A stretch of DNA of 64,000 nucleotides from JAICLK01 sp963810525 (GTDB lineage Bacteria > Patescibacteriota > Saccharimonadia > Saccharimonadales > UBA4665): positions 1-64,000 of the forward strand of contig CAWENB010000003.1 in assembly GCA_963810525.1 (NCBI GenBank), read 5' to 3'. Below, one piece after another: positions 42,059-51,712 of this stretch; within the stretch, counting starts at the first letter, position 1, and every line of letters begins with the position of its first letter. The notes beneath the pieces are model-generated. The model did not search any database. It was not told the DNA's origin and saw only the letters and a program-made list of their open reading frames with translations. The position numbers were made by a program, and so were the translations under genes.

Positions 42059-42526
42059 CTACCACTCGAACAGTTCGCTCAATTTATCAAGCGACTGGCT
42101 CCAGCCCATCTCCATACCGCGCAGCGGCATTTCGGCCTCGGGAGTTGCGTGCGTCACGAGCACATGCAACGTCATCTTGGTTTTGTCGCCCTGCGCCTCA
42201 AACGTGACCGTCACCGTAGTCTCGATGATCGGTTTCCCATTCATGAGCGCTTCGGAGGTGTACACCAGCCGGCTAGGCTCATCAACTACCTGGTATGTAC
42301 CCGTCATCGGATAACGGCTGCCTTTTTTAATTAGCCCTTCTGCATCTTCCATGACGATATTAATTGATCCACCTGGCCGTGGTTCGAGCTCGGAAACCGG
42401 ATTAGTAAACCCCTTCGGTCCCCACCACTTGGCCAGCAGTTTTTCGTCAGTCCAGGCTTTAAAAACCAGTTCGCGCGGCGCATCGAATACGCGCGTAAGT
42501 GTTAGGTCTCTGCTGTTTTCTGTCAT
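42059..42526 (-). CDS. SRPBCC (AHSA1-like) protein
   Basis: This 155-residue START-like fold protein has LTRVFDAPRELVFKAWTDEK, LAKWWGPKGFTNPV and a C-terminal GMEMGWSQSLDKLSEL. The family binds hydrophobic ligands. It is directly downstream (3-nt gap) of the ArsR gene, the common ArsR-SRPBCC pairing. Confidence 0.88.
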   Translation of the reverse strand: MTENSRDLTLTRVFDAPRELVFKAWTDEKLLAKWWGPKGFTNPVSELEPRPGGSINIVMEDAEGLIKKGSRYPMTGTYQVVDEPSRLVYTSEALMNGKPIIETTVTVTFEAQGDKTKMTLHVLVTHATPEAEMPLRGMEMGWSQSLDKLSELFEW

Positions 42527-42529
42527 AAT

Positions 42530-42898
42530 TTATCCTTTCTTAAACTTAAGTTTCTCCTCTGCAAGCATACTCTCTAGGGCGTCGAAGCGGCGTTCCCACA
42601 ACGCTTTGTATTGACTGAGATACGCATCCGCGTCCGACAAAGCCTGCGGCGCAATTTGTACCATCTGCTGCTTTCCCCTCCTTTGCTTTATGATTAACCT
42701 AGCCTTCTCCAGCACTTTCAAATGTTTTGACACGGCGGCAAACGTCAAATTGTACTCTTTGGCAAGCTCACCAATCGACTGTTCGCCTTTAATCAGACGT
42801 TGCAACATATCGCGTCGGGTAGGGTCGGCCAGCGATCCAAAAACCAGATTTAAATCCAATGTATATTCAACCATATAGTTGAATATTACGATGCTCAT
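42530..42898 (-). CDS. ArsR-family transcriptional regulator
   Basis: This 122-residue winged-helix repressor contains GSLADPTRRDMLQRLIKGEQ, ELAKEYNLTFAAVSKHLKVL and an ARLIIKQRRGKQQ wing. No metal-binding cysteine motif is visible, as in the ArsR proteins paired with SRPBCC genes. It heads a five-gene leftward set. ATG may instead be a few codons inside (MVEYTLDLN). Confidence 0.87.
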   Translation of the reverse strand: MSIVIFNYMVEYTLDLNLVFGSLADPTRRDMLQRLIKGEQSIGELAKEYNLTFAAVSKHLKVLEKARLIIKQRRGKQQMVQIAPQALSDADAYLSQYKALWERRFDALESMLAEEKLKFKKG

Positions 42899-42986
42899 CG
42901 ACTTGTGTCAAATGTTTATTGAAGACGGCGCAGGGTATGGCTTGCACTTTTATTAAGAGGTAAGCATAATAGCGTTTAAGAAAGCC

Positions 42987-44759
42987 ATGAGCGTAAAAAA
43001 CAAAAAAGACGTTGGCGCAATCGTGCACAATTCCGGAGTTTCATTTCGGGTTTGGGCGCCGTTCGCTGAAACCGTAAGCGTTACCGGTCCATTTAATAAC
43101 TGGTGTGAAACCCTAATGCAAAGTGAGCTGGACGGTTACTGGGCAATCTTCGTACGCGGCGCGGTTCCGGGGCAAGAGTATAAATTTGTCATCAAAAACG
43201 GCAACACCACATTCCGCCGGAATGATCCGCGCGCGCAGCATTTTACGACGACTGCGGGTAATTCCGTCATCGTCGACACACAATTTGATTGGGGTGACGA
43301 TTCGTTCACAACGATTCCATTCGAGCGACAGGTGATATACGAAATACACGTCGGCACGTTTAACCGACCGGATCCAGCCATTACTGGTACCTTTGATGAC
43401 GTTATCGCCAAGCTGGACTATCTCGCCGGTCTCGGTATTAATATGATTGAGTTGATGCCGATCAGCAGCATGCTCATGGACCGCGGTTGGGGCTACGCCA
43501 TCGATTACATTTACGCGGTGGAAAGTTTGTACGGCGGCCGGCACGGGTTTTTGCAGTTCGTGAAAGCGGCGCATCAACGCGGCATCGGGGTAATTCTGGA
43601 TGTGGTATACAACCACTTCGGACCGGATACCAGCCTCGATTTGTGGCAGTTTGACGGGTGGCACCAAGACGGCAAAGGCGGTATTTACTTTTATAACGAC
43701 TGGCGCGCCGAAACACCCTGGGGCAATACACGCCCGGACTTCGGCCGCGCAGAAGTACGTCAGTATATCTTGGACAACGTCAAAATGTGGATGCACGATT
43801 GCCGGGTCGACGGACTGCGCGTCGACTCGACTATCTTTATCCGCAATGCCAAAGGCTACAACGATAATCCGTCGACTGACCTGCCTGAAGGTTGGTGGCT
43901 TTTGCAAGGCATCAACCATGTTGCCAAAAAAATCAATCCGGCGGCCATCACCATCGCCGAAGATATCGCCGGCAATGAATATATCGTAAAGCCACAAAAT
44001 GAAGGCGGCGCCGGCTTCTCGACACAATGGGAGCTGGGCTTTCCGGCAGCATTGCGCGAAGCGCTCAAGAGCAGTAACCCAAACTCCATAAACCTTACGG
44101 GAATCACGGGCGAGATTGGCAGAACATATAACGGAAATCCGTTCGAGCGCGTCATTTATACCGATTCGCACGACAGCGCGGCCAACGGTTCGGCACGGCT
44201 GAACGAGCTAATTTCTCCGGGCAAAGCCGATAGTCTGTTTGCCCGAAAGCAATCGCTCGTCGCCGCTACTTTATTGCTGACGACACCCGGTATTCCAATG
44301 TTGTTTCAAGGACAGGAATTTATGGAGGGGGGCAGCTTCAATGACTGGCGCGGTCTGGACTGGGAATTGGCTACGCGCTACGCGGGCATTATCGAAGCGC
44401 ACCGGCACCTCATAGCCTTACGCAAAAATGCGTCCGGCGTTAGCGCCGGATTGCTTGGAAAGGCCGTCAACCTCATGCAAGTCGATGAGGCCAACAAGGT
44501 TATCGCTTACCATCGCCAGCTGAACGGTGGGCCAAAGGACGACGTCATGGTGCTTATTAACTTCAGTGGCAAGTTACTTGAAAAATACGTGCTGAGTTTT
44601 CCGCGGCTGGGAGTCTGGCGCGTTCGGTTCAACAGCACGTGGAGGGGGTACAGCCCTGATTTCAAAGGTATTGAACTCCCGGACGTCATGGTTGAGACCG
44701 GCGGAGGCACACTCACCATACCGCCCAATGCTGCCCTCCTCCTCTCGCAGGATTCCTAG
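42987..44759 (+). CDS. GH13 alpha-glucan enzyme with CBM48 (branching-enzyme-like)
   Basis: The protein has 590 residues. An N-terminal CBM48 (FRVWAPFAETVSVTGPFNNW) precedes a GH13 barrel with GYAIDYIYAVESLYGG, DVVYNHFGPD, the nucleophile Asp in DGLRVDSTIF, acid/base Glu in TIAEDIAGNE and the transition-state Asp in YTDSHDSAANG, plus a C-terminal beta-domain. It resembles glycogen branching enzyme or trehalohydrolase-type GH13. With the GH15-type gene at 61.3 kb it suggests alpha-glucan handling. Cytosolic: no signal peptide. Confidence 0.88.
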   Translation: MSVKNKKDVGAIVHNSGVSFRVWAPFAETVSVTGPFNNWCETLMQSELDGYWAIFVRGAVPGQEYKFVIKNGNTTFRRNDPRAQHFTTTAGNSVIVDTQFDWGDDSFTTIPFERQVIYEIHVGTFNRPDPAITGTFDDVIAKLDYLAGLGINMIELMPISSMLMDRGWGYAIDYIYAVESLYGGRHGFLQFVKAAHQRGIGVILDVVYNHFGPDTSLDLWQFDGWHQDGKGGIYFYNDWRAETPWGNTRPDFGRAEVRQYILDNVKMWMHDCRVDGLRVDSTIFIRNAKGYNDNPSTDLPEGWWLLQGINHVAKKINPAAITIAEDIAGNEYIVKPQNEGGAGFSTQWELGFPAALREALKSSNPNSINLTGITGEIGRTYNGNPFERVIYTDSHDSAANGSARLNELISPGKADSLFARKQSLVAATLLLTTPGIPMLFQGQEFMEGGSFNDWRGLDWELATRYAGIIEAHRHLIALRKNASGVSAGLLGKAVNLMQVDEANKVIAYHRQLNGGPKDDVMVLINFSGKLLEKYVLSFPRLGVWRVRFNSTWRGYSPDFKGIELPDVMVETGGGTLTIPPNAALLLSQDS

Positions 44760-44815
44760 CAAACCGTTCTCGGCAATCACGTATCGGGATAATGTTTAAT
44801 GTTTATAGTAACTAC

Positions 44816-45274
44816 CTAAAAACCAAGACGTTCAAGCAACGCCTTGATCGCGGCTTCGGCCTCGTCAATCTGCTGGCGCGCCTGTTCCATGCTATCAAGC
44901 CCTTTGGCGGCACCGTATAACAGCTCGCCCAGTGCGGCGCCGTTCACGTCAGTATTGAAACCAATTGGAACATCAAATTCCTTTTTGACAGTCCCGACGA
45001 TATCTACCTGCTGCCATCCGTTCTTTGGAGTAGTCGTGATAAAGCCATGAGTTTTAGACTGCCGGTTCAAGTCAATCGGGCCGAATGAAGCAATGCCGAT
45101 TGTCTGGACCGACGGCTGTTCCTTGAAAAAAGCGATGACTTTAGCGAGCGTCTCTTCAGGCGACAAAGTCGGTATTTGTGTTTGAGAAATAATATTCACG
45201 GGAGAGGATCCGACGGCGCACACGAACTTTGTGCCTCCGGCTTCGATACCGCCGTAAAGTTTGTCGCTCATCAT
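44816..45274 (-). pseudogene. Truncated ROK-family sugar kinase with a foreign C-terminus
   Basis: The first ~125 residues match the N-terminal half of ROK fructokinases: YGGIEAGGTKFVCAVG, IGIASFGPIDLN, TTPKNGW and GFNTDVNGAALGELLYGAAK. The protein then ends in a helical tail (MEQARQQIDEAEAAIKALLE) instead of the catalytic glycine-rich and zinc regions. It lacks the active-site half, so it is probably inactive, or a fusion retained for another reason. Confidence 0.72.
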
Positions 45275-45294
45275 GCAATCATATTCGAATAATC

Positions 45295-45837
45295 TCAGCC
45301 ATATGTCTGCTTAATATATTGCAGCAACTCCGGAAATTCATGGCGCTCGATAAAGTGTTTACCGCTGGGAATTTTATATTCGTTCGCATGAAGTTGCCCG
45401 GCAATAAACGCAAATTCACTTTGCGAAATATACGGATCACCGTCTCCCCAAAACAGCGCAATCTTGTCTTGGTTCGACCTAATCTTTTCCCACCGCCAGG
45501 GTGCGTCGTAATAGCCGCTTTGCTTTTCCAGCTCGTCTCCTAAATCCGTATAGCACGGCGAAATGAGCACAGAGCCGCGCAGCTTATTCGCTTCGGCGTA
45601 GCGCATGGCAGCAACCGCTCCGGACGACCAGCCGACCAGCACATCGTTCGCGCCAGCCTTAATGTGGTCTTTTAAAAACGGTAACCAATATTCGGAGCGG
45701 GCAATGATCGAGTCCGGCATCGTCTCAAAGACGGTTTCATAACCGAGCTTCTCGAGTTCCGCTTTCAGCCATCGGGCCCACCCAAACGACCAGTGCGTTG
45801 AACTGTTCCCGTGAATGTACACAATCCGTGGTTTCAT
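45295..45837 (-). CDS. RBBP9-like serine hydrolase
   Basis: The start at ATG 45837 (MKPRIVYIHG) is chosen because TATTAT lies 7 nt upstream, giving a leaderless mRNA. The 180-residue alpha/beta hydrolase has IHGNSSTHW, the nucleophile motif VLVGWSSGAVAA, FWGDGDPYI and the catalytic His in PSGKHFIERHEF. The family is small serine hydrolases of unclear substrate. It lies just left of the IS110 copy. Confidence 0.82.
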   Translation of the reverse strand: MKPRIVYIHGNSSTHWSFGWARWLKAELEKLGYETVFETMPDSIIARSEYWLPFLKDHIKAGANDVLVGWSSGAVAAMRYAEANKLRGSVLISPCYTDLGDELEKQSGYYDAPWRWEKIRSNQDKIALFWGDGDPYISQSEFAFIAGQLHANEYKIPSGKHFIERHEFPELLQYIKQTYG

Positions 45838-45866
45838 GCATTCCATAATAGACCTAGAATAACCTG

Positions 45867-46803
45867 TCAAGCAACCGGAGGCGAGGACGGCCGGTAGGCC
45901 GTCCCTCTTTTCCAGACTGCATAGACTCTGGTAACGATTCGCCGTGCCACGACAATGGTAGCCTCACGGTATCTCTTTCCTTCAGCTCGTTTCTTGTCGT
46001 ACGTGGCCCGCATGTCCGGGTCATGGCGCTGGGCTGCGGCAGCGGCTAAGTACAGTGCCCGCCGTAGGTACGGTGAGCCACGTTTGGTAAGGTGGGTGTT
46101 TCGTTTGAGACTGGCGCCACTTTGCTTCACTCGTGGATCGAAGCCCATGTACGCCACGACCGCATTGGCGTTCTTGAACCGGTTCACATCACCTAGCTCG
46201 GCAATGAGCAGTGCGGCTGTTTGCGGACCAATGCCCGGTACGGTTTGGAGGAGCTTGCTGAGACTCGGATTGACCTGTTGCCGGGCAGTCGCGCGGAATG
46301 TGGCGGCAGCCACCTCCAGCGCTTCCTGGCAGGTCGCCAGTTGCTGCAGCAGGGCTGGCTCGTTGGCTAATACATCTGCCACGTGGTACTGCATGAGCGT
46401 CAACATACGACTCATCTGTACCAGCTTGACGCTGGTTCTGAGCATGGGCTTGACGTCATTAAACGTGTCGTTGGTGACGAGCGTGCCTTGACCCTGCATG
46501 GCAACTCGTCTGTCCGGTCAGTCTTCTTTTTGCGGACGGTGGCTCTCGTGAACTGCTTGGTAGTAATGGGGTTAATGAGGCTGAACGGAATATTAAGCGT
46601 CAGGCATAATTGGGCCGGTGGTACTCGGCGGTGGCCTCACTCGCCACCAACAGGTGTTTGTACTTTCTACGCAAGGAACGGAGCACCGGCAGCAATGCTG
46701 CCGGTGTGTTTGCCACTTCCCAGTGCTCCTTGACCACCCCACTGCGGTCTAACCGTGCCCCGAACAAACTATCTTTGCCTACGTCGAATCCGACTACAAC
46801 CAT
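45867..46803 (-). pseudogene. IS110-family transposase with two frameshifts
   Basis: The gene starts at ATG 46803 with AGGAGG 8 nt upstream. The N-terminal RuvC-like part, VVGFDVGKDSLFGARLDRSG, ends at a stop near 46610. The next segment (LINPITTKQFTRATVRKKKT then DRTDE) is in another frame, and a further shift near 46503 leads to the C-terminal Transposase_20 domain (LLQTVPGIGPQTAALLIAEL, VVAYMGFDPRVKQSG, HLTKRGSPYLRRALY) with the expected serine region. It is broken, or the assembly carries indels. Confidence 0.75.
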
Positions 46804-46830
46804 GGCGTAATCCTCCTGTGTGAATCTCAT

Positions 46831-47070
46831 CTGTTAATGAAAGAAGAGAAAAGGAAAAGAGAAGAAAGCGGAGATACAAACAGCCTCAACTCTGAAAGCG
46901 TACAATGGGCTTGTAGGTAATCTGCGTCCTCAACACGCAACCTAGAATGGATTGCTGACGCTAACAGAGGAGACCAGACGCTATGATGGTGGACGTACCG
47001 CTTACGCAGTACTCCAAAGCAAAATGTAGCTGGCTCTCCTCTTTTACTGTAAACCGGTAGGGTTTACATG
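46831..47070 (-). ncRNA. Candidate IS110 bridge-RNA region
   Basis: This is the noncoding end of the IS110 copy upstream of the transposase start. It is long enough for a bridge RNA and contains purine-rich sequence and several inverted repeats, including TGTAAACC/GGTTTACA. The identification rests on position and family knowledge only. Confidence 0.35.
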
Positions 47071-47110
47071 AGGATGATACAAGCAAAAGTTTTTAGGAAT
47101 GGCCAAGAAG

Positions 47111-48196
47111 CTAGGGATAAATATAGGCTGAAAACTTGGCGAGTGGACTGTAAGAATAACGGAAGTGGCCGTTCCAGTCGTAGTTCATTTCGCTTACCAG
47201 CACATAACCGGCCGGCACGGGCCTCCCGGCATACGTTTGTCCGGGTAAGGCTTGCACAATTGCGACGTGCCCGTAGGCCCCCGCCGTCTCAACCGCAATC
47301 GACCCTACCGCGGGCACCGAATGCGTCGGATAGTTCGAAGTAGTCGCCCAATATTTGGCATTACCCGAAACCCGAAAGCCAATATGACCTTCGATACTTG
47401 TGAAATACCAGAAGGCATACGAAGTACATTCCCGGTTAATCGGGTCGCTACTGTAAGGGATGGTCGCCCTGGAATCCATAGGCGAATCACACCAGGCCAA
47501 CGGATAGCCTCCGTTGCCGTCGCCGACGTCACAAGCGCCGCCCGAGCCACTCGGTACTCGCGTCACTGATACGTCAACCGTGCCGCGCTGAATCAGTGTC
47601 GCCTGCTGCAGTCGAAGCTGGGTGATGGTCGGCGGGGGGGTATTGTCCTTCGGACGGATCACCGCACTCACATGGGTGATTGCTCCGAAAAACCCAAAGA
47701 CGCGACCAAAGGCATGTCCGGTAGCCTCAAAGTCACGGCCGATAACATGCCCCGCAGAACCAAAGCCGTGGCCGATGGCTCGTCCTGCAAACGCAAAACC
47801 ACCGCCAATCGCGCGAGCCACAAATGCCACGCCCTTACCTGTGCTATAGGCTGGAAAGGCTATAGCCATATGGGCAGCTCGTCCGGCATCGTGTTCAAAT
47901 TCGGTAACACCCGTTGCCACCGATACGGCCATGCTGAGCAATTTAACTTCTACCGCATTTATATCGTGGCCGGCATTATCGGTCAACTGCATTAATCCGT
48001 TTGTTAATATATTCGGACTGTCATACGTGTTCTGGAGTTGCTGTCCGGCATTCGCATGGAGACGGGCCGCGATATTGGCATGCTGCAATTGAAGCGTTTG
48101 TGTCAGCAATGGCATTAGAAGCAGGTCAATAAGCACAAAAGCACCGACGATAATGTATCGCCGTTTTTGCAAAACTAACTCAATGAGCTCAAACAT
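47111..48196 (-). CDS. Membrane-anchored CHAP-domain peptidoglycan hydrolase
   Basis: The protein has 361 residues. One N-terminal TM (about residues 14-34) precedes a low-complexity helical region of alternating Gly/Ala/Phe/His repeats (GGGFAFAGRAIGHGFGSAGH), then a CHAP domain from about residue 235. The catalytic Cys is in NRECTSYAFWYF, His in YGHVAIVQALPG and Asn in VSEMNYDWNGH. It would cut peptidoglycan, either for own-wall remodelling or against a host cell, which suits an epibiont. Confidence 0.85.
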   Translation of the reverse strand: MFELIELVLQKRRYIIVGAFVLIDLLLMPLLTQTLQLQHANIAARLHANAGQQLQNTYDSPNILTNGLMQLTDNAGHDINAVEVKLLSMAVSVATGVTEFEHDAGRAAHMAIAFPAYSTGKGVAFVARAIGGGFAFAGRAIGHGFGSAGHVIGRDFEATGHAFGRVFGFFGAITHVSAVIRPKDNTPPPTITQLRLQQATLIQRGTVDVSVTRVPSGSGGACDVGDGNGGYPLAWCDSPMDSRATIPYSSDPINRECTSYAFWYFTSIEGHIGFRVSGNAKYWATTSNYPTHSVPAVGSIAVETAGAYGHVAIVQALPGQTYAGRPVPAGYVLVSEMNYDWNGHFRYSYSPLAKFSAYIYP

Positions 48197-48547
48197 AGAG
48201 TCTTACGCCAAACCGCCCACCAGAAAAAATCTACAATGTACATTATACACCTTAATTTTGCATAATCTGCATTGATAAGCAGTAATATTAATTACTGAGT
48301 TTCAAAAACCCAAAAGGACGCCACCATACCGAGCCGCAAAATCGAGTCATGACGGGCGTTAGCCAATCCATGAAGGCGGCCAGTTGGGGATTAGCTGATC
48401 GAAAAAATAATCGCATACTTAACAATGAAGTCCGACCTTTAAAAGCGCTCGCCGCACACAAATACCCAGGAGTCAAATGAAGACAATATAGATTGCGGAT
48501 CCATGGCTTTAGTCAACCAAGATCGTAGTTGGCCGCTATTTAGTTCA
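48197..48547. other. Intergenic region
   Basis: About 350 bp between the CHAP gene and the histidine kinase, both leftward. One short frame (48288-48476, minus) has no recognisable protein features. Nothing else is seen. Confidence 0.5.
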
Positions 48548-50176
48548 TCAAGGTATACGGTTTGGAAGTGTCACCGTAAATGTCGTGCCCTTAGCGGGAC
48601 GGGAAGTTACTTTGATTGAACCTTGGTGCATTGCTACTATCTTCCTGGCTAAGTAGAGGCCGAGACCCGTTCCGTCAACTGCCGTCGAAAGCGGATTATC
48701 GACCCTTGAGAACTTTTTAAACAACTTATGCAGGTCTTTCTTAAGTATGCCGACACCGCTATCCTGTACCGCTATAGCAATTTGGTCCTTGCTCTTACGC
48801 AACCGAATGTTTATCGCTTCGCCCGACGGGCTATACTTACTGGCATTGTCTATGATATTCTCAAGCGCCATACGGATTTTTTCTTTATCTACGTTTGCGA
48901 CTAGGGCACGACCCCTTTGTTCAAAGTGGATCGTTTGCCTTCTGGCAGCGACATTTCCAGTATGCGCATCGACAATTTCATTGATGAGTAGTTCCAGGTC
49001 CACTTTTTCCTTCTTGAGTACTATACCTCCGGCGTCAAGTTTGGCAACGCCGAGCAGCGCGTTTATCAACGCGAGCTGCCTTTCGTTATGCCCGTAAGCC
49101 GTTTCGAGTAAATCTTTCTGAGCTCTTGATAATTTCCCCGCATAGTTTTCCTGCAGCATTCCGATATATACTTTGACCGCCGTGGCGGGTGTCCGCAGTT
49201 GATGCGAAGCCAGTGCGATAAACTCATCCTTAGCCTGATTCAACGCGACTAAGCGAGCACGCTGCGAAGCCAATGATTCAGCCCGTAGTACCAAGCGTTG
49301 CCGTTCCCGTTGTGAACGTTCGCGCTCGGCAACTGCGGCTGCCAAGGTCATAAACGTCACCGCGGTTATGCCCACAAAAATCTGCAGATGCAAGAGCCTT
49401 CGGCTTAACAGAGCGCCCGTTAAGTGAACTCCCGTAAATGTACCCCCTATGGCGGCAGAAGCTACGAATATAGCGGTTACGCTACCGACTTGACCAAAGC
49501 GCAGCGCTACCCATATCAAAATCGGAAACGTAGCGTATATAAATATATACGGCTTAATACCAAGTGCCGGTTCGCCGTGAAAGATTGCCAAGCAAAGGCC
49601 CGCGAGCGCTAATAAATAAACAGAAGCCTCGAACAAGTGCTTGGGCCGCCAGGCGGATCTAAGGTGCTGACTCCATACCATAATCAACGGCGCAACGACA
49701 ATCGCACCCAGCACGTCGCCGACCCACCAGGCCGACCAGGTACCGCCGACCGCGGCGGTTGGGATCGTCGATCCCAACCAGAGGCTTGTAACACCTATGC
49801 TAGCGCTAATCATGGTACTAAACACAGCCGCCAACAAAACTAACCCGAAGATATCTCTGACACGCTCCATTCTCGAGTCAAAATGAATAACGCGTTTCAG
49901 CAGATACGCTCCGGCTAACGGTTCGAGTGTATTACCCGCGCCAATACCAAGCGCTACCAAAGGACTGGCTCCGGTCACAAGGTTAATCAAGAAAGCGGCC
50001 AACGTTATGGCCGGCCAAAAACGAGACTAACACTGCCAGCGCAATACCAGTCGGCGCCCACACGAGCGTTGAAAACCGCTCACCGCATTGAGCGTCAGTC
50101 CAAATCTTACCGTGACAAAATAAGCGATGCCCACGACGGCCAGCTCTAAGAAATATTTATAACGCTTAAGCCCCAC
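48548..50176 (-). pseudogene. MASE1 histidine kinase with two N-terminal frameshifts
   Basis: The probable start is GTG 50176, 6 nt after TATAAT. The MASE1 sensor begins LKRYKYFLELAVVGIAYFVT, shifts near 50085 to STLVWAPTGIALAVLV, then near 50015 to RFWPAITLAAFLINLVTG and continues through about eight TM segments. The kinase core is intact: H-box ALASHQLRTPATAVKV, N-box IIDNASKYSPSG, G-boxes VQDSGVGIL and GTGLGLYLARKI. No response regulator is adjacent. Two shifts within ~70 bp look like assembly errors. Confidence 0.78.
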
Positions 50177-50412
50177 ATTTAAATTATATTCTTCCGTGTC
50201 AAAAGTCGACCGAACCAATGTGATCAAACAAAAAGCCCCTGACGAGGCCAGTACAGCAATAATGGAGGACTATTGTGTATATTTTCGCCGCTGAAATTCA
50301 AGAGAACGACAAGGCAGAAACAGTTTGGTTGTCTGTTTTATCGTAATCTACAGAATGTTTTGCAATCATTGGAGGGCCGTGTGTGACAGAATTGCAACTG
50401 AAATAAGTGTTG

Positions 50413-50991
50413 CTAATGAAGCTTCTCCCCCCTACTTAGCATGTCTATAAACTTCTCTATTCGAGCTTTTCTAGTCTCTGGTCTTTTGGCCGTTTGTACC
50501 CGCCAGCAGAATCCATAGACATTTGCCTTATTTAAAGTTTCAAAGAATTGTTTAGCCTTCGGATTTTTATCTAACGCCGCTTGGAAATCCTTGGGTATTG
50601 TAGTTGTACTCGGTGAGTCATAGGCAGTTTGCCACGCACCGCTCAGTTTGGCCGCCTCTACCGCAGCCAATCCTGATGGCTGAATTTTTCTGAATTTGAT
50701 AAGTGCCTCAATCTTGGTAACGTTAATTTTTGACCATATGCTTTTTGGTCCTCTGGGGGTAAATTTCTGCAACCAATATTCGTTATCGTATGGTTGTTTC
50801 TGGCCATCTATCCATCCGTAGCATAACGCCTCCTCTAGGGCTTCGGCATAGGTTACCGACATTTTGTCCGATGACTTTTTTGCCAATTTGAGCCATATAC
50901 CTTGCGGCTGAGCGTGGTGCTTATCCAACCAATCATGCCAGTGTTTTTGGGTGTTGAAAAGTAAAACTGGTAAATTTTTGAACGTTTCCAA
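50413..50991 (-). CDS. YdeI/OmpD-associated family protein
   Basis: The start is set at TTG 50991 (METFKNLPVLLF), 6 nt after TATGCT; an ATG 12 codons upstream is the alternative. The 192-residue protein has the family landmarks WHDWLDKHH, GIWLKLAKKSS, ALCYGWIDGQK, FTPRGPKSIWSKIN and a C-terminal TRKARIEKFIDMLSRG. Role poorly known, possibly in stress or surface homeostasis. Confidence 0.78.
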   Translation of the reverse strand: METFKNLPVLLFNTQKHWHDWLDKHHAQPQGIWLKLAKKSSDKMSVTYAEALEEALCYGWIDGQKQPYDNEYWLQKFTPRGPKSIWSKINVTKIEALIKFRKIQPSGLAAVEAAKLSGAWQTAYDSPSTTTIPKDFQAALDKNPKAKQFFETLNKANVYGFCWRVQTAKRPETRKARIEKFIDMLSRGEKLH

Positions 50992-51106
50992 GAGTAAAGC
51001 ATAGCAATAAAAAAACTCTTTACACAAGGAGTTTTAACATAAGCGGATTGGAGGGCCATCGTGGAAACTGTAGCAACCGCAATAAGATTCAATAAACCTC
51101 AGATTG

Positions 51107-51547
51107 CTACTCTAGTGTTTTAGTATCAGGCCTTGCATCGCCCTTAAAAATCCAGTGGTAGCCGTATTTATCAAAGAACTGTCCGTATGTGCCGATCGGC
51201 AGTTGGTGAAGGTTCATGAATCTGTCTTCTTTGTGGCCTTCGCTGAGTTTATCAAAAACTTTCTTGAGTTCATCATAGCTCTCGCCAAGAACAAAAATTG
51301 CGAATATATCTCCGTACTTAGGAATATATTGTGGTGCTGCCATCCAGTCCGTTGCCGATATTTCAATATCGCCACTCTTCAGATGGGCGTTAATGACTCG
51401 TTCCCATTTGTCAGCTGGCAGTGTATTCTTCATAGGAGAATCTTTGAGCTTTGTAATAGTAAGCTCACCGCCAAGACATTCGTGATAAAACGTCATAGCC
51501 TCGGCACAGTAGCCGTCAAAAAGTAGAAAAGGCGAGCTGCGTAGCAT
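51107..51547 (-). CDS. VOC-superfamily protein
   Basis: This 146-residue protein has the glyoxalase/PhnB-like pattern FLLFDGYCAEAMTFYHECLG, LKSGDIEISATDWM, and FDKYGYHWIF at the C-terminus. It is distinct from the VOC protein at 40 kb. Substrate unknown. It is the gene nearest downstream of tRNA-Lys on the same strand, separated by a terminator. Confidence 0.8.
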   Translation of the reverse strand: MLRSSPFLLFDGYCAEAMTFYHECLGGELTITKLKDSPMKNTLPADKWERVINAHLKSGDIEISATDWMAAPQYIPKYGDIFAIFVLGESYDELKKVFDKLSEGHKEDRFMNLHQLPIGTYGQFFDKYGYHWIFKGDARPDTKTLE

Positions 51548-51561
51548 ACAAGAATTATAGC

Positions 51562-51586
51562 AAAAAGAGCCAGTTATGGCTCTTTT
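51562..51586 (-). terminator. Terminator of tRNA-Lys
   Basis: On the minus strand AAAAGAGCC, a 6-nt loop, GGCTCTTTTT: a compact hairpin with a T-run, about 50 nt after the tRNA 3' end. Confidence 0.85.
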
Positions 51587-51635
51587 GCAGCTTTCAATAA
51601 GTCTAAGAAGTTATTGTAGTAATATACAACCAAAT

Positions 51636-51712
51636 TGGAGGGCCCACTGGGACTCGAACCCAGGACACTCTGCTTAAGAGGCAGATGCTCTAACCAACTG
51701 AGCTATGGGCCC
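51636..51712 (-). tRNA. tRNA-Lys (anticodon CUU)
   Basis: Acceptor GGGCCCA/TGGGCCC, anticodon stem TCTGC/GCAGA with loop CTCTTAA (anticodon CTT), T-arm CTGGG-TTCGAGT-CCCAG, discriminator T and an encoded CCA. Confidence 0.95.

Larger units (their letters stand above)
45840..47070 (-). mobile_element. IS110-family insertion sequence (approximate ends)
   Basis: The element contains an interrupted IS110 transposase (45867-46803) and, upstream of its start, about 230-260 bp of noncoding DNA (46831-47070). In this family the noncoding end upstream of the transposase encodes a structured bridge RNA. The stretch ends with the hairpin TGTAAACC/GGTTTACA (about 47048-47067). IS110 elements lack inverted ends, so the limits are estimates. 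Confidence 0.6.

Noticed and set aside
43113..44171. 352-codon minus-strand frame within the GH13 gene
   Set aside because: The plus strand carries all GH13 catalytic motifs; the minus frame has none recognisable.
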